Source: Coleophoma eucalyptorum
Lineage: Eukaryota > Ascomycota > Leotiomycetes > Helotiales > Dermateaceae
NCBI GenBank assembly: GCA_026120035.1
Contig: JALRME010000039.1
Location: 248,001-312,000, forward strand
Direction: 5' to 3'
Length of the DNA: 64,000 bases
Numbering within the stretch: position 1 is the stretch's first letter; the number at the start of each line of letters is the position of its first letter. Shown here one piece after another: positions 11,701 through 22,453 of this stretch. Under the pieces are notes generated by a model. That model ran no database searches. It saw only the letters and a list, made by a program, of their open reading frames with translations, and was not told the origin of the DNA. The translations under genes and the position numbers were made by a program.

Positions 11701-12364
11701 ATCCGCTCCATTCTGGTTCAGCTGGAGCTTCGTGCTTAAAAGAAAGCTTTGAATCCACACCGCCACGACGTTTTCGCTTCTTCAAGACTGGCTTCCCCTC
11801 TTCGTCAACCTCGAGCGGTCTTTTTAAACCAGTTCCAATGCTAACGACCGGTTCTTTTGTGGAAGCTGGAGCAGCAGTTGTAACGGGTACGGGAGTGTCG
11901 TTCTCGTCGCTAGATGCCTCCTGCAATTCATCTGCATCTCTCACAGTCCACTTTTCGAAAAGAAGCTCGTCATTGTCTCCATCTACGTCAATGCCAGCTT
12001 GTTTGTCCCTCAGTGCCCTTCCTAATTTTTCCCTTTTTGTTTCCTTGCCTTGGCCCAGTTTCTTACTACTCGAATAATGGCTCGTATCAGTCCTGGATTT
12101 TGCAAGTCGTGAAATCAATTCTCGGTTTTCATCCTTCTTCAGCTTGATCTCGATATATTTCTCCAGTCTCTTCGCCTTCTTGCCGCTGACCTTAGGGCCC
12201 TCTTTCAGTAACTCGTCTCTTAGCCTTTGCTTCTTCTCTTCAATATCGCTCTTCACGGCAGGAAGTAGCTCGGAGGCGTTTGAGTCGACAGCAGGCCCAT
12301 TTTCATATTGCTTCGTTCGAGCGAGAACCTTGTGTTTGCGTTGCCTGGGTACGAATTTGGGCAT
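8759..12364 (-). CDS. ECM16: DEAH-box RNA helicase Dhr1/Ecm16 (DHX37 homologue)
   Basis: Intronless, 1201 aa. The start is placed at the ATG at 12364 (MPKFVPRQRKHKVL), as in fungal orthologues; the longer frame would need a non-ATG codon. The N-terminal third is charged and low-complexity, rich in Ser/Glu/Asp. The helicase core follows: motif I GATGSGKTTQ (about residue 395), DEAH (about residue 496), SATLR, then the C-terminal RecA domain with TNVAETSLTIPGI and QRAGRAGRTGPGHCYRL, and HA2/OB-fold regions. A Glu/Asp-rich insertion containing an unbroken run of Asp residues lies between the RecA lobes. Dhr1 unwinds U3 snoRNA from pre-18S rRNA during small-subunit assembly in the nucleolus. It shares a 183-bp divergent promoter with the proteasome chaperone gene. 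Confidence 0.93.
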   Translation of the reverse strand: MPKFVPRQRKHKVLARTKQYENGPAVDSNASELLPAVKSDIEEKKQRLRDELLKEGPKVSGKKAKRLEKYIEIKLKKDENRELISRLAKSRTDTSHYSSSKKLGQGKETKREKLGRALRDKQAGIDVDGDNDELLFEKWTVRDADELQEASSDENDTPVPVTTAAPASTKEPVVSIGTGLKRPLEVDEEGKPVLKKRKRRGGVDSKLSFKHEAPAEPEWSGFSSASEADSNTDSEDEEDDELQGSDGTGSGESSSSESDSGGESESSEEEDNDDDSSSESESEGSQAGIERKERSSAFKAWANQQINDALGYQSTTNIPLATETPKIEGFQPRAPEQDPLPLELQQTTNLARKAFSVSLTRPADIQAARLKLPVVAEEQKIMEAVHNNNLVVIYGATGSGKTTQVPQFLFEAGYGIPDSPTPGMIGVTQPRRVAAVSMAKRVGDELGDQSSKVAYQIRFEGTVGPQTAIKFMTDGVLLREVAQDIALRKYSAIVIDEAHERSVNTDILVGMLSRVVKLREEMAAEDPSIKPLKLIIMSATLRVTDFTENATLFATPPPVIQAEGRQYPVTTHFARKTHHDYVEEAFRKISKGHRKLPPGGFLVFMTGQNEITHLSKRLKEAFRSGNASAGPQVRISGKDAPMEAEDIDFGEIGAGAQVFDDDDDDDDDEVDFHDDDDFNIGEEEEIGPAKMHVLPLYSLLPTREQLRVFEPPPDGSRLVVLATNVAETSLTIPGIRYVFDCGRSKERKYDDVTGVQSFEIGWISKASASQRAGRAGRTGPGHCYRLFSSAVYERDFQEFAEPEILRMPIEGVVLQLKAMNLQHVINFPFPTPPDRQMLASSEKLLAYLNAITPSGQITQTGSTMSIFPLSPRFARILLVGHLHDCLPYTIALVAGLSAADVFIPENQIVPTIAPREEGTYFTNADRIEEEARNNIRRNFNKIQKEFCFLDDKSDAIKLLQVVGEYAHDPTESWCHTHYVRYKVLKEILQLRRQITDLLRTNITAFAGLKFQDKLEPPSAKQVKALKQMVAAGFIDHIAIRADLAPVPPEVRRKPTRAIDVPYLTLFPSNISREDDDKAVYIHPSSPLAHLSPQECPDYVVYSYLQKAAPAAATPEKIPKTRMHALTDITGGQLAALAKGTPLLHYGKPIKEVMPKTKAEEHERECWVIPYLRPEGLGGMGWPLPARKVTQKKVPGKGWVVQ

Positions 12365-12547
12365 TTCGGGCAAATGAATACCATTTCAAGATTTCATCGT
12401 CAAGCTACGAATATTTTCTGGGGAAAAAAGTATTGTCAGGAATAAAAGCTGAATTAGGTCACCGCCTCAGCCTTAGCGCGAGGCAAGCCGACAAGGCTGA
12501 CGTCTTGCCATTGATTTCCAACTACACTTTCATGAATAGTCAGCACA
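12365..12547. promoter_or_regulatory. Bidirectional promoter, ECM16 / PAC3-like
   Basis: Only 183 bp separate the start codons of two divergent genes, one for ribosome assembly and one for proteasome assembly. Shared regulatory sequence is inferred from spacing; I identified no specific factor site. Confidence 0.45.
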
Positions 12548-13093
12548 ATGGCTGTCCCAACCATTTCCTCAAACTTGGCGAACATGCACCTTGAGATGGA
12601 TGGGGGTGTTGAATCAACGGCATATCCTGCCGTATCTAAGCAAGCTGGAGGACTGGTGAATGGAACTCAGACCGATGTCTCGTCCGTCTACTTCGCGGAT
12701 AAGATTTTACTTACGATCTCTCAAGGAGGGAGGCTTTCACAATGGGTAAATGAGAATCTCTATTCTTAACATATGATACTAGGGCTTATTTTTCTATCCT
12801 AGATTCATGTACCTCTGACGTCGGCCTCACCCACGAACATTGAGACCGCCTTGCCGGGCATTGATTCTGACATGTTGCCGCTTGGCCATCTAACCCCAAA
12901 AACTTTGATGGGCGCCGGTGGTGAACAGAGAGAGACTATCGGGCACCTGTATGCCAGCCAAATCGCTAGTCTAATTGCAACCAGGAATCCGGAGGAAACA
13001 CGGACGATTCTTGTGGGGCTAGGATTACAAAAGCTTGAAAGCAACAGAGATGCCTTTTTTGATCTACTAGAGCTGATCCAAAAGGTCATATAA
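12548..13093 (+). CDS. Proteasome assembly chaperone 3-like (Pba3/PAC3)
   Basis: Two exons, join(12548..12745, 12803..13093), 162 aa, with a 57-nt intron that rejoins LSQW to IHVPL. The N-terminal part carries TDVSSVYFADKILLTISQGGRLSQWIHVPL, matching the beta-strand pair of PAC3/PSMG3. The C-terminal part (IGHLYASQIASLIATR, TRTILVGLGLQ, LLELIQKVI) resembles the remaining sandwich and terminal helix. With Pba4, Pba3 guides formation of the 20S proteasome alpha ring in the cytosol or nucleus. Length is typical. The call rests on remembered motif similarity and is good but not certain. Confidence 0.78.
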
Positions 13094-13364
13094 TCTGGTG
13101 TCTGCCCAATCAAAAACCTACGGAGCGGATGCTGGGTTACAAATAAGATGCTCGAGTCTTCATGAGAAAGGATTGCTATAAGCGGCATACATTGCGGGGC
13201 CAGAGATTAATATCGTATCTCAATCGACAACGTAGGGCCATATGAAGAAACTGCTCTTGCTAAGACGAAATCCACTTTCATTTCCAACACTATATGCCAT
13301 TATAGGATGCATAAAGTTGGCCGAATACTATATCGCCTCTTGTGGAATATTATTTCCTCTGCCG

Positions 13365-14708
13365 TTAAGCTGCAACGATAGTAGCACTGGGTGCCAAAGC
13401 CTTTTTGCCATGGTTCTCCTGGAACGTGTTCGACTCCAACTTGAATCTCATTTGGCACCCTGCGGTTGTGTTAGAATGGTCGGAGCTTTTCTATACTTTG
13501 TCACAGATAACTTACAATCTCCACAAGACATTGGCTCATACTTGGCTGGATTCTTCTCTGATGCACATGATGGAACAACACCTTCAACACAGTTGAAGTT
13601 GAGACCTAGAAACATTAGACTCGCTTGACTACAGTTTGCGCCTTGTGGCTTACCAAAGAAAAATGGCATGGAGATACGCTCCGCGGGCGAATCGTTGAAC
13701 ACTCGGTGGACTGTACTTTTATAGATACTGAAACAATCAATGATAGAGCTTAAACGGCATATTGGTCACTTACTCATTACAGAGACGCATCATGAAATCG
13801 CCGATGTTGACTACGATGGTGCCTTCAACTGGGATAGCCTATGCTCCTGTCAGTCATAATGCCCACAAACGTTTAATACTTCTCACCTTAATCCACTGGC
13901 CATCCTTATTCAACACTTGCAAGCCACCTGTCATGTCTTGCCACAACAGCGTGAAAAGCTGCAGGTCCGTATGGCTCCCCAAGCCAACTGCCTCCTTGGC
14001 CTTCTCCTCTGGTGTTCTGACGGGATAGTAATTAAAAACACCATCTGCACCAGGATATGTCACCTTGCTATCGAAATAATCCTCTTCAAGATCCAAGCTC
14101 GACGCAAAAGCCTTTACAAGCTTTCTTGAGAGAGTAAGGCATGATGCCCAGTAATGAAGCACTTCTTCCTTGAATCCAGGCAGGTGTGATGTCCCCTCCC
14201 AAATGAATTCCTCACCGCGGATCCAAGGCTTAACTTCCTCTGGAATTGCGTTCAAGTCTTTTGTTTCTGGATCATACTGAGGGGAGTATCTCCATCCCAT
14301 GGATTCTTTCACGTCAATGCTCTCGCCTGGGCTGATATTCGTACTCCGCGGTCCTTTATACCCGTTGAAATATTTGCTCTTGTCTTGAGTGATCAACATC
14401 TTTTTATCCATATCCTGCTTAAAGAAAGCATACAATTGTTTCTTCGCATTCGCAATTGTCTCATCGTCAATGCCATGGTTCTTGATGTAGAAGAATCCAG
14501 TGTTGGAAGCGGCAGCTCGAATTTCTTTGGCCACGGCTTTCCTGTCCGCGAATTCAGATGAGTACAACGGCGCAAGATCAACGATGGGGATCTCCTCGGC
14601 TGTACAATCTCTTGGCGGCGTTGTCAGAACATCTCGATATACTGGGCCATAGCCTGTCCGAAGCTCTAGTTTAGCGATGGCTGGCTTAGTGATCGTGGCT
14701 GTCGACAT
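13365..14708 (-). CDS. 2-oxoglutarate/Fe(II) dioxygenase (isopenicillin N synthase-like)
   Basis: Five exons on the minus strand: 14708..13887, 13838..13774, 13727..13654, 13605..13516, 13459..13365; 381 aa. The N-terminal DIOX_N domain includes IPIVDLAPL and GFFYIKNHGI. The catalytic jelly-roll holds the iron triad: His and Asp in LGSHTDLQLFTLLWQD, and the distal His in TVHRVFND. The 2-oxoglutarate-binding Arg-x-Ser is in RISMPFFF. The last exon restores a CGDWCQMRFKLE ending typical of fungal members. The substrate is not deducible; family members act in secondary metabolism, base catabolism and plant-hormone-like chemistry. Head-to-head with the NCS1 permease 1 kb away. Confidence 0.9.
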
Positions 14709-15713
14709 CTTGGGATTATTTTAATAGGAAACTCTTGATAGGTAGTTTTCTGGCTATCTTCCTTCCTTGGAAGTATTTGGCAACTTATGTCTGGTATGCT
14801 TCGGTTGGAACATTCGCCATACTAGGTCTTGTTGTCGCCAAAGTTCACAACCGATACGCCGTTAACCGCCGGGTGCTGCAAGATCAAAAGTGGCTTATCA
14901 TTCGAGACCAAGTGGCAGAGCAAGATAATGAATATGCATTCCGGTCTTTGTATCAAGTCTCACTATTTTAAAAGCCTCCGAACGATAGATACGTCGATAA
15001 CCGCCGGTTGCTGTACTATTACTAATGCTGCAGCTCACAAGATTATGGGATATATGTGCAACTCATCAAAATTGCACTTTCATAGCCAGATATATTTGCA
15101 GGATACATCTTCTCGCCTCCATTTTCCAAGTTCGGGGCCTGGACTTTGTCCCCTTATCTTCGCGGGGTAGTCCGACAAGCCATCTTCAGATGCTCGAAAG
15201 TGGGCAGTAATTAAGCATCACGTGCCACAAAACCCCCTTCACCAGGTCCGGACATAACTCTTGTTGTGGAAGGTCTTTGCCGGTCAAATCTGTCAGATTT
15301 CACAGAAATATGGCAACTAATGTTATGGCTTTTTCGAGAAGTCTTGGCAGCTACTCCTTATCATGGAGCTCGCATGTTCACCTGGTTGCAACTGGCAGGA
15401 TTCGGGCAAGCCGTTCATCATCGGTCGAATCAGAGTTCGTCCTGGAAGGAATTCCCACAGTTCTGCCGTGGCTACATGCATGCCGCTAGCCATGTTGCTG
15501 TAATCTTGCACGTCTTGGAACTGATAGGCCAATAATGGGATTCGCCTTATGCTTCTCTCTGCTTTCGATAAGGAAATAAAATGTTGTGCAGACACGATCC
15601 AGGCTGATAAATGTGATATATATTACATCCGTTTCGCACTGCTTAACGAGAATTCGTGAGGATTCCCGTCTCCGCCATCTTATTCATTTCGAGCATCAAT
15701 TACTGAAGACCCG
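14709..15713. other. Divergent intergenic region, 1 kb
   Basis: Between the dioxygenase and permease starts. No gene is supported. Two similar ~23-bp strings sit near 14855 and 14990 (acgccgttaaccgccgggtg versus acgtcgataaccgccggttg), an imperfect direct repeat of unknown meaning. Confidence 0.35.
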
Positions 15714-17725
15714 ATGGCAAGTTTAGCGAATGGCCTTGTTAGGCGTTTCCGTGAAGGAATTCCAGGTCCTAGTTGGACTGCAAAAGGAGCTGAGGATGTT
15801 CATGGAGAGGATATGTGGCTCGACAACGATGATATTCGACCATTAAAGCTTTCTGATCGGACGTGGAATTTGTGGACGTACCTTACGTTTTGGTTCTCTG
15901 CCAGTAAGTCGCTTATTAGGGATGTGTCCAGGAGTATCTGCTAATGAAAATAAGCTGCCACTGTTTCCAACTGGTATGCTGCATCTAGTGCGCAGGCTCT
16001 TGGCCTGAGTATGTGGGAATCGATTGGTTGTTCATTCGGAGGACAATTCCTTATTGCAATTGTGATTGTTTTTAATGGAAGGGCAGGCGCCAAATACCAC
16101 ATGTAAGCTTCTTTAGAAACGGTTGACAGGCCGCAAAACTAATGTGTGTTTAGCGGATATCCAATCCTCAACAGAGCTTCCTTCGGCGTCTTCGGTGCAT
16201 GGTGGCCAACATTCAACCGGGCAGTGATGGCGATTGTATGGAACGGTGTCAATGCTGTCCAGGGCGGCCAGTGTGTTTACGTTATGCTTCATGCATTGAC
16301 ACCAAAGATCGCAAATATCCACAACGTTATGGGTGATGGCTCTGCGCTCGACTCTGGTGGAATGATCGGGTTTGGTATTTTCTGGCTCGCCACTTGTTTT
16401 TTCTTGATCATTCCTATCCCAAAGGTACACTAGTTTTGCAATTTTTGGGGGATTTTATATTGACAGAACAACAGATGCGAGGATTGGTCTATGCCAAACT
16501 CATCGTCTTTGCAATATCCGCTATTGCCATGTTGGCATGGACACTCACTCTTGCTGGTGGTATTGGCCCTGTCGCTCGTCAACCAGGTACGGCTACTGGT
16601 TCAACACGAGCTTGGCTTGTCGTTCGCTTCTTGCTCCTTGGTGCAGCAAACTGCGCAACATTTGCGTCCAATGCGGCAGATTTTCAGAGATATGCTACTA
16701 AGCCGAACGATGTTATTGTTGGAAATTTACTAGGCTTTCCGATCTCCAACTTCATCGTAGCCCTTGTTGGCAATTTGGTCGGTAGCAGCTCTGCAGTTGT
16801 GTTTGGAGAACTGATTTGGAATCCACTCACTTACCTGGATATGCTACAAACAACAAACTACACCGCAGCCAACCGAGCTGGGTGCTTCTTTATTGCAGCA
16901 TGCTTTACCTATTCAGCAATTTTCTCTTCCATATTCGAGAACTCACTTCCGTAAGTTTTTTATTCCTGGCAATTCTGTAAAAATATTTAAGTGGCAAAGA
17001 GTCGCTAACCAAAAAATTCAACAGTGCTGGAAATGACATTGCTGCTCTTTTCCCCAAGTACCTCACAGTCCGCAAAGGTTTCTTCATCTGCGCCGTGATC
17101 TCGTTCGCCATCAACCCATGGTACTTGCTTAGTTCCGCTAGCATTTTCATTAGCTTCCTCTCTTCGTACCAGATCTTCCTCTCCGCCATCACTGGAGTTC
17201 TTCTCTGCCACTACTATATCGTTACCCGTGGATATCTCGAGATCGATGATCTATACACGTCGAGGAAGTCAGGTGTCTATCACTACATTGGTGGATGGAA
17301 TTGGAGAGCATATCTCGCCTACAGTAAGTCTTAACTCTCCTTCTTATCTGCACCATTGAATCCTCGACGTCGTAGAAGAGTAAATGAGACTGACCTTTTC
17401 CATAGTCGTTGGCATTATCCCCAATTTCTACGGCTTCCTCAACAACATGGGCGTTTCTGCACCCCTCGGGGTCACCAGAGCATACTACTTCGCTTATGAG
17501 ATCGGTCTTTTCCTCGCTTTTGGCACGTACTGGCTCGCGAACTATATCTCTCCGCCACCTCTCAGATTCCCGATGAGTGAATGGCACGAACCACAAGATT
17601 ATATCAGACCGGAAGAGAGAGGAGAAATTGTCATTGGAAGAGTGGGTGACGAGGAGGGAAGTTTGGATGGTGTCAGTGCTGAAGGAGAGAAGATCGCGCG
17701 TGAAAGAGTAAGAGATGTAGATTGA
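15714..17725 (+). CDS. NCS1 family nucleobase/allantoin-type permease
   Basis: Six exons: 15714..15903, 15955..16102, 16154..16424, 16475..16950, 17025..17323, 17406..17725; 567 aa. All junctions are GT-AG and in phase. A cytosolic N-terminus with LSDRTWNLWTYLTFWFSA leads into about 12 hydrophobic segments. Recognisable NCS1 features include NWYAASSAQALGLS (TM1-2), GYPILNRASFGVFGAWWP (TM3) and NPWYLLSSASIF near TM10. The signature resembles fungal Fur-type carriers for uracil, uridine, allantoin or related bases, driven by proton symport at the plasma membrane. Exact substrate unknown. The C-terminus is hydrophilic and acidic, as is common in carriers regulated by ubiquitin-dependent endocytosis. 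Confidence 0.9.
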
Positions 17726-18021
17726 GAGTTTTGACCACTGCATTTTACCATCTTAATTTGTTACGCTCCTTAACTAGAGACCAACAGAAACGACGAGTAT
17801 ATCGTGGCCTGACAATAATCTTAGAAAACTATGTATTTTTGGTGCATGTGAAAGTGAGTAGAGCGCCCTTTTCAGAAGTCAATCTTTCTGGATGAAAGGA
17901 GTTTTTCATGATCATTCTAAATATATTATTGGTTAAATATTAACTTCTAAAGATATAAGCCAAGCTCGTTCGACCTCTATCTGAACCGTCTCTCCCTGGA
18001 TAGTACTATCGGTCTAAGCTT

Positions 18022-18847
18022 TTACCAAGGGCAGTCTCCCACTCCACAACCCTGAGCGGTAGAAACCAATACGGAAGCGTTAACTCGTTCGAGATATCCC
18101 ATATCAATCAAGTCCAAAATGGTTCCAACATTTCCCGTGTAGAATTGCGTACCCAGACCAGGCTGTCCAAACCATGGAGCAATAGGACCTGCAATAACCT
18201 CAAGGGGTTTAATGACCTGGTAGATATAGTATCTGTATGGATACATAGGTGCGGTAGGATCGGTATCGAGACTAGAAGGAGGAATAGATCGCTGGTTGTA
18301 GGGCGCGTCTGCAGCACCAAGGAAGTCGCCTATCTCAAGTATTAGTGTTGGACTTCTACATTTTTCGGCTCTGAAGCTACCCACCATACTCGCTTCCAAA
18401 TCTATCGACCAAAGCCCCAACATCTAGAATCAAGGATCCATTGATCGCATTTCCGTTGGTGTCCACCGAAAAGCCGTTCAAGTCGGGATAGTAGTAACTG
18501 CCGTTTGTGGTCCATTTGGCGAGATACTCGCCAGGGGTTAGGCCTCCGAAGCGATCATAGTCAGACAGGAAGCTACTCAATGGCAGCATCTTGGGCAAGA
18601 TCTTAGGACCAAGGCGGGAATCGTTGCAGATGTACATCGAAGATGCATTGCCACCATCAATGGTTCCGGTGCAATTGCATGGCGTTGCCCGCGGGACGAC
18701 CCGTGGATGGTACTGCAAGATACATGGTCAGCCCGAGCACCGTCGCTTGCGCAAGACGATAAAAGTACGTACTCGTTCGGCTTTGGGGGAAGCCTCGCAG
18801 ATAGGAGCCAGCACGGCAGCGAATAGGAGACCAAACTGGAGCTTCAT
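18022..18847 (-). CDS. Secreted TNT-domain protein, predicted NAD glycohydrolase
   Basis: Three exons on the minus strand: 18847..18773, 18712..18385, 18329..18022; 236 aa. Exon 1 is almost exactly a signal peptide (LQFGLLFAAVLAPICEA). The mature part carries Cys pairs (PCNCTG, YICND) and N-glycosylation sequons, then a TNT (tuberculosis necrotizing toxin) fold: VDRFGSEYG, NQRSIPP, YRYYIYQVIKPLEV, then AGPIAPWFGQPGLGTQF, and DLIDMGYLERV. The conserved Arg (NQRS) and Gln (GTQF) fall where NADases of this family have catalytic or binding residues. Fungal homologues such as the Aspergillus fumigatus surface NADase hydrolyse NAD+ outside the cell. No immunity-factor gene is adjacent. Function is inferred from family. 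Confidence 0.85.
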
Positions 18848-20987
18848 CCTGACAATAGCGTTGTAATCAAAATTCGAAGTCGTTAAAAGGCGACGAGCAA
18901 AGAGGACACAAGCTCAGGCTGCAGATCAACTCGGAGGACTTGGCGGTACCTGAGAATATGTACGAGGTACGGCAGCTGGAAACTTATCTGGAAACTTATC
19001 TGCAGCGGAGCTCTTTACTGACTGTACCAGGGGACAATCATATGGGTACAATTGAAGCGATCCACACTGATGATCGGGATGGACCTGAAAACGCCTTTCT
19101 GGGCCACTTCCGAGCAGCTATGGCAATTGCAGTTGGCTGAATCCTGAATTTCGGAATGGTGGTCGTAATGCTGGAGTCGATCACTTACACTCTTTACGAT
19201 AAGTAAAGAAAAAGGTGGGCAAAGTGGGTGAGGTTGGTACTTTCCCAAGTCCAAAGGTGGACAAGTACAGCCAGGGTTGCCATTGTACTATGTCAACTGC
19301 AAGGAGCTCGCCCTACCACCAACCAATCTTGGCAAGAGCAGCCGACACGTGACCCGGTGCTCGCCAAGAGTGCAGTTCCTGTTCCTGACCCGACCCTGAA
19401 CCTACTGCTTCTTTGCCCCGTACTCGAAGCTCCCCTCCCGGCCAGCCAGCCGTCCGTCTCAACTTAAATGCTCACGTGGGAATGTATCAAGTCTGCTCTA
19501 CGAAGACTGCTTCTCTTCTCCTCCCCGAAGAGCGGTCTGGGATATCACTGTCTGCCCATCCGAAATTAGCCACCCGGCACGGGTCTGGACCCCAGCTTTC
19601 CCCGGCGGCTGGTTCTCGGCTTGAGCAGTTAGACGAGGGCGACAGTGATGTCAACCTCGTAGCAGCTGTGACCACCGCATCAGCCATGCAACAGACTGCT
19701 TTCCTTGGGCTATGCAGCGAGACCCCCAAAGACCTGCTTGGGTACTCAGCATTCGTAGTACTGAAGGACGAGGTATCCGGCATGGGGAATCCGTCCATCT
19801 TTGGTCCCGAAGCGGAGTCGCTGGGCTATTCCATCGCACTACTTGGGCGTTTTGAAATCCACCATCACTGTCAGGTTTACATCAGAGGAGTTCGGGCTCT
19901 CGATGGTTACGGCACACACGGAGGTCATCGCCTGCATCATCCGCTATTCTTTTTGACACGGGTACGCTCTTCTTTTGGGTTCAAGATCGTTCTTTGAGTC
20001 TTCTAGCCAGACCGTAGCCGAAGCCAGGTTTTGTCCAGAACTCTAAGTTGCCGACATTGCCCATATAGGGGTTTCAATGCTAAAGGATAACACCACGTCT
20101 GTCTCGAATGTCAGGATGAAAGGCTATCCTGCCTCGCCCTGTCAGTAGATGTTTAGTTTGGCTAATCCTAACTCTGCCGCTGAGGCGCAGCTCATCCCCT
20201 CTCTTCCCGCTTCCATGTGGTGTTAGTGCCCATACCGTTGTTCCACCGTAGAGTCTCTCTTACACTATCAAATCACCACCTTTGCCTTCTTAGTAGCTCC
20301 CCTGGATCCTTCAGTAGCGTAATATAGCTCGGGGTTCTTCTGAACTTTTTCCAAGCTTCAACCAAGCTATTAAACAATTCCACGACCGGAACGCTCGCCT
20401 GCATGCCGTTACCCTTCTGCACTTCGCAAGCTTCCCCTGGGTTTGAAGCTACCAAGTTTTGCAATTCATATCAAATCATTGATGCATCTGACGTCTAGTT
20501 TGGATGAGCTCCTCACCAGGGCAAGACCCGCAGTGATGAGTAGGTAAGGTTTCCAAGCAAAGACATCCGTGTCGCTCGCTTAGGCGTCTCGAACGTTTTG
20601 CATTGCTCTACCACACCGGCTCCTGGAGAAGCCATGGGCGCAACCCGGATTCGCATGAAAACTTCAAATAATCTCGGATCCTTCGCTGCGTCGGTTATCA
20701 AATAAGGTTTCCATCAGAGCCTATTTAGATAGGCATAACGACGATTATACCCACTTGGCAGATCCTCTGGACGTGACTGCTGACCTAGCATTTCTTATCT
20801 TCTCCTCGAAATACATCTGAGAACTCTTCATCATTTCCAGCAGACAGCCTCTGCTAACTACACCCTTTCGACATCACTTGCAACCGAATTCGCGTCATTC
20901 TGGCTATCAATTGCCAGTCTGCCAATCCTCTCGGCATGAATTCATTCTGCAAATTAAGACCCAATTAGCTAAATTACACAGCCTGAA
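18848..20987. other. Long gene-poor intergenic region, 2.1 kb
   Basis: No gene is supported. The stretch from about 19.2 to 20.7 kb looks richer in G+C than its surroundings and contains overlapping ORFs on both strands (for example 19413-19997 plus, 19487-19798 minus). Their translations are Pro/Ser-rich without domain signatures, and I could not build an intron-consistent gene. A tandem 12-bp duplication (tggaaacttatc twice) lies near 18977-19002. Confidence 0.35.
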
Positions 20988-22453
20988 ATGGGTTCCAGTC
21001 TCTTGTCGGTCGCCCTTGTGCTCACTGCGACAGGATGTTTTATTATTCTCTGTCGAGTGTTGCTGAGATTGTTGAAGCGAGAAACCTTCAAAATCGATGA
21101 TTATGTGATACTTTTTGGTATAGTAGTGTACGTCGGGTTCACATACACAGTCACTGTCATTGTAAGTCAGAACCCCGTCTTTTGCAGCTATGCCAAATGG
21201 AGTGTATTGACTGATCGTTATTCAGGTCAAGAATGGAAGCAATAGCGATGTCGAAGATTCATCTGGCCTCACTCCAGCCGAAATTGAGCTAGGTAAGTAT
21301 CTCAACTGGAATCTGGTAGATATAGAAGTAAACTAACCTGGTAAACAGTAGTGAATGGGTCACAGGCAGCTTTCGCCGGACTGATAACATACATGAGCTA
21401 TATCTGGACCATGAAAGTGTGCATAGTACGTCTTCACCAAGGCGAAGTTATGATTCATAGGTCTGACCGCATATAGCTTTTCTACTACACACGACTCACC
21501 TCTAAGACCCAAGAACTCGTCATTGTTAAGATAGTAGCAGGAGTAGTTGCCGCGACATGGATCGCAAACATGGTAATCATCATGACGGAATGCTCGCCTA
21601 TAACGCTTGCATGGCAGGTTCTTCCTACAATCTCGGACTGTGCCAAAGCGCCACAAGCAGTTCTTGTCATAGGCAGTACAAACATAGCAACGGATCTCAT
21701 GATCATGCTCATACCACTACCCGTCATATTCCGCACACAGCTGCCATGGCGAACGAAAATGCAGCTCTGCGGTGTTTTCTCCGTCGGTATTTTCGTCATT
21801 CTTGTCTCGATCCTGCGTATAAGGTTTGTTCTTGCCAATATGTCGCAGCAGAACAAACTTCTTTGGGCGGAACTGGAATGCTTTGCAGCGACGATTGTTG
21901 CAAATGCGCCAATCCTTTATGGTCTCTACCGTTATCGACACATTGCGATTGACCGTGCGAGAAACACGACCTCCGGCAACCAGTCTAGTCATGTTTCCAC
22001 CTATATCCAAAACCCAACGACTGTAGATGGGAAAGATAAGGAGAGTAAGATAGGAATCAAGATGTCAAGGCTAAGCCGGAACAGCATATCTGTAAGAGCT
22101 ATATTCCCGATCAACTATCACTCCTTTCAAAACGATGGAGGCTGACCTTTTAACAGTGGCGTCGCATAGCAGATGAAGGACCTCTCGACAAAAACGTCGA
22201 TCCATATTTAGTGAAGGCCCGAGCAGCAGCAGCAGAGCGCACAGCTGAACTACGACAAGAAAACCAATCTTTAAACAGCATCCGACAGACAGTTGACGAG
22301 AACGACATGACCGCCATACAAGGAATCCAGCGCACGGTTGAGGTGCGACAGATCGCCAGGTCCCTGCGTTCTGTCGATGTCTTGTCCATCGCAGAGAACG
22401 GCGCAGTGAAATATGATATTTACAGCCAGAAAATGCCTGGTGGAAGGATTTAG
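20988..22453 (+). CDS. SAT4/rhodopsin-domain integral membrane protein
   Basis: Five exons: 20988..21161, 21226..21292, 21349..21425, 21477..22091, 22157..22453; 409 aa. It fits the large fungal 'rhodopsin domain' (SAT4-like) family of seven-helix proteins: FKIDDYVILFGIVVYVGFTY after TM1, an extracellular loop, a helix after LLYTTRLTSKTQE, then CSPITLAWQVLPTISDC with paired Cys, TDLMIMLIPLPVIFRTQLPWRTKMQL, and LLWAELECFAATIVANAPILYGLYR. A ~150-residue cytosolic tail is charged and partly coiled-coil-like (RTAELRQEN). Family members include PTH11-like plasma membrane sensors, but this one lacks an evident CFEM domain. Ligand and role unknown. Confidence 0.85.

Noticed and set aside
11469..12077. 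202-codon plus ORF with long Ser/Leu runs
   Set aside because: Antisense shadow of the acidic Ser/Glu/Asp-rich N-terminus of the Dhr1 helicase.
19413..19997. 194-codon plus ORF in the long spacer
   Set aside because: No recognisable family, no supporting introns, and overlapping ORFs in other frames; a G+C-rich stretch yields such frames by chance.
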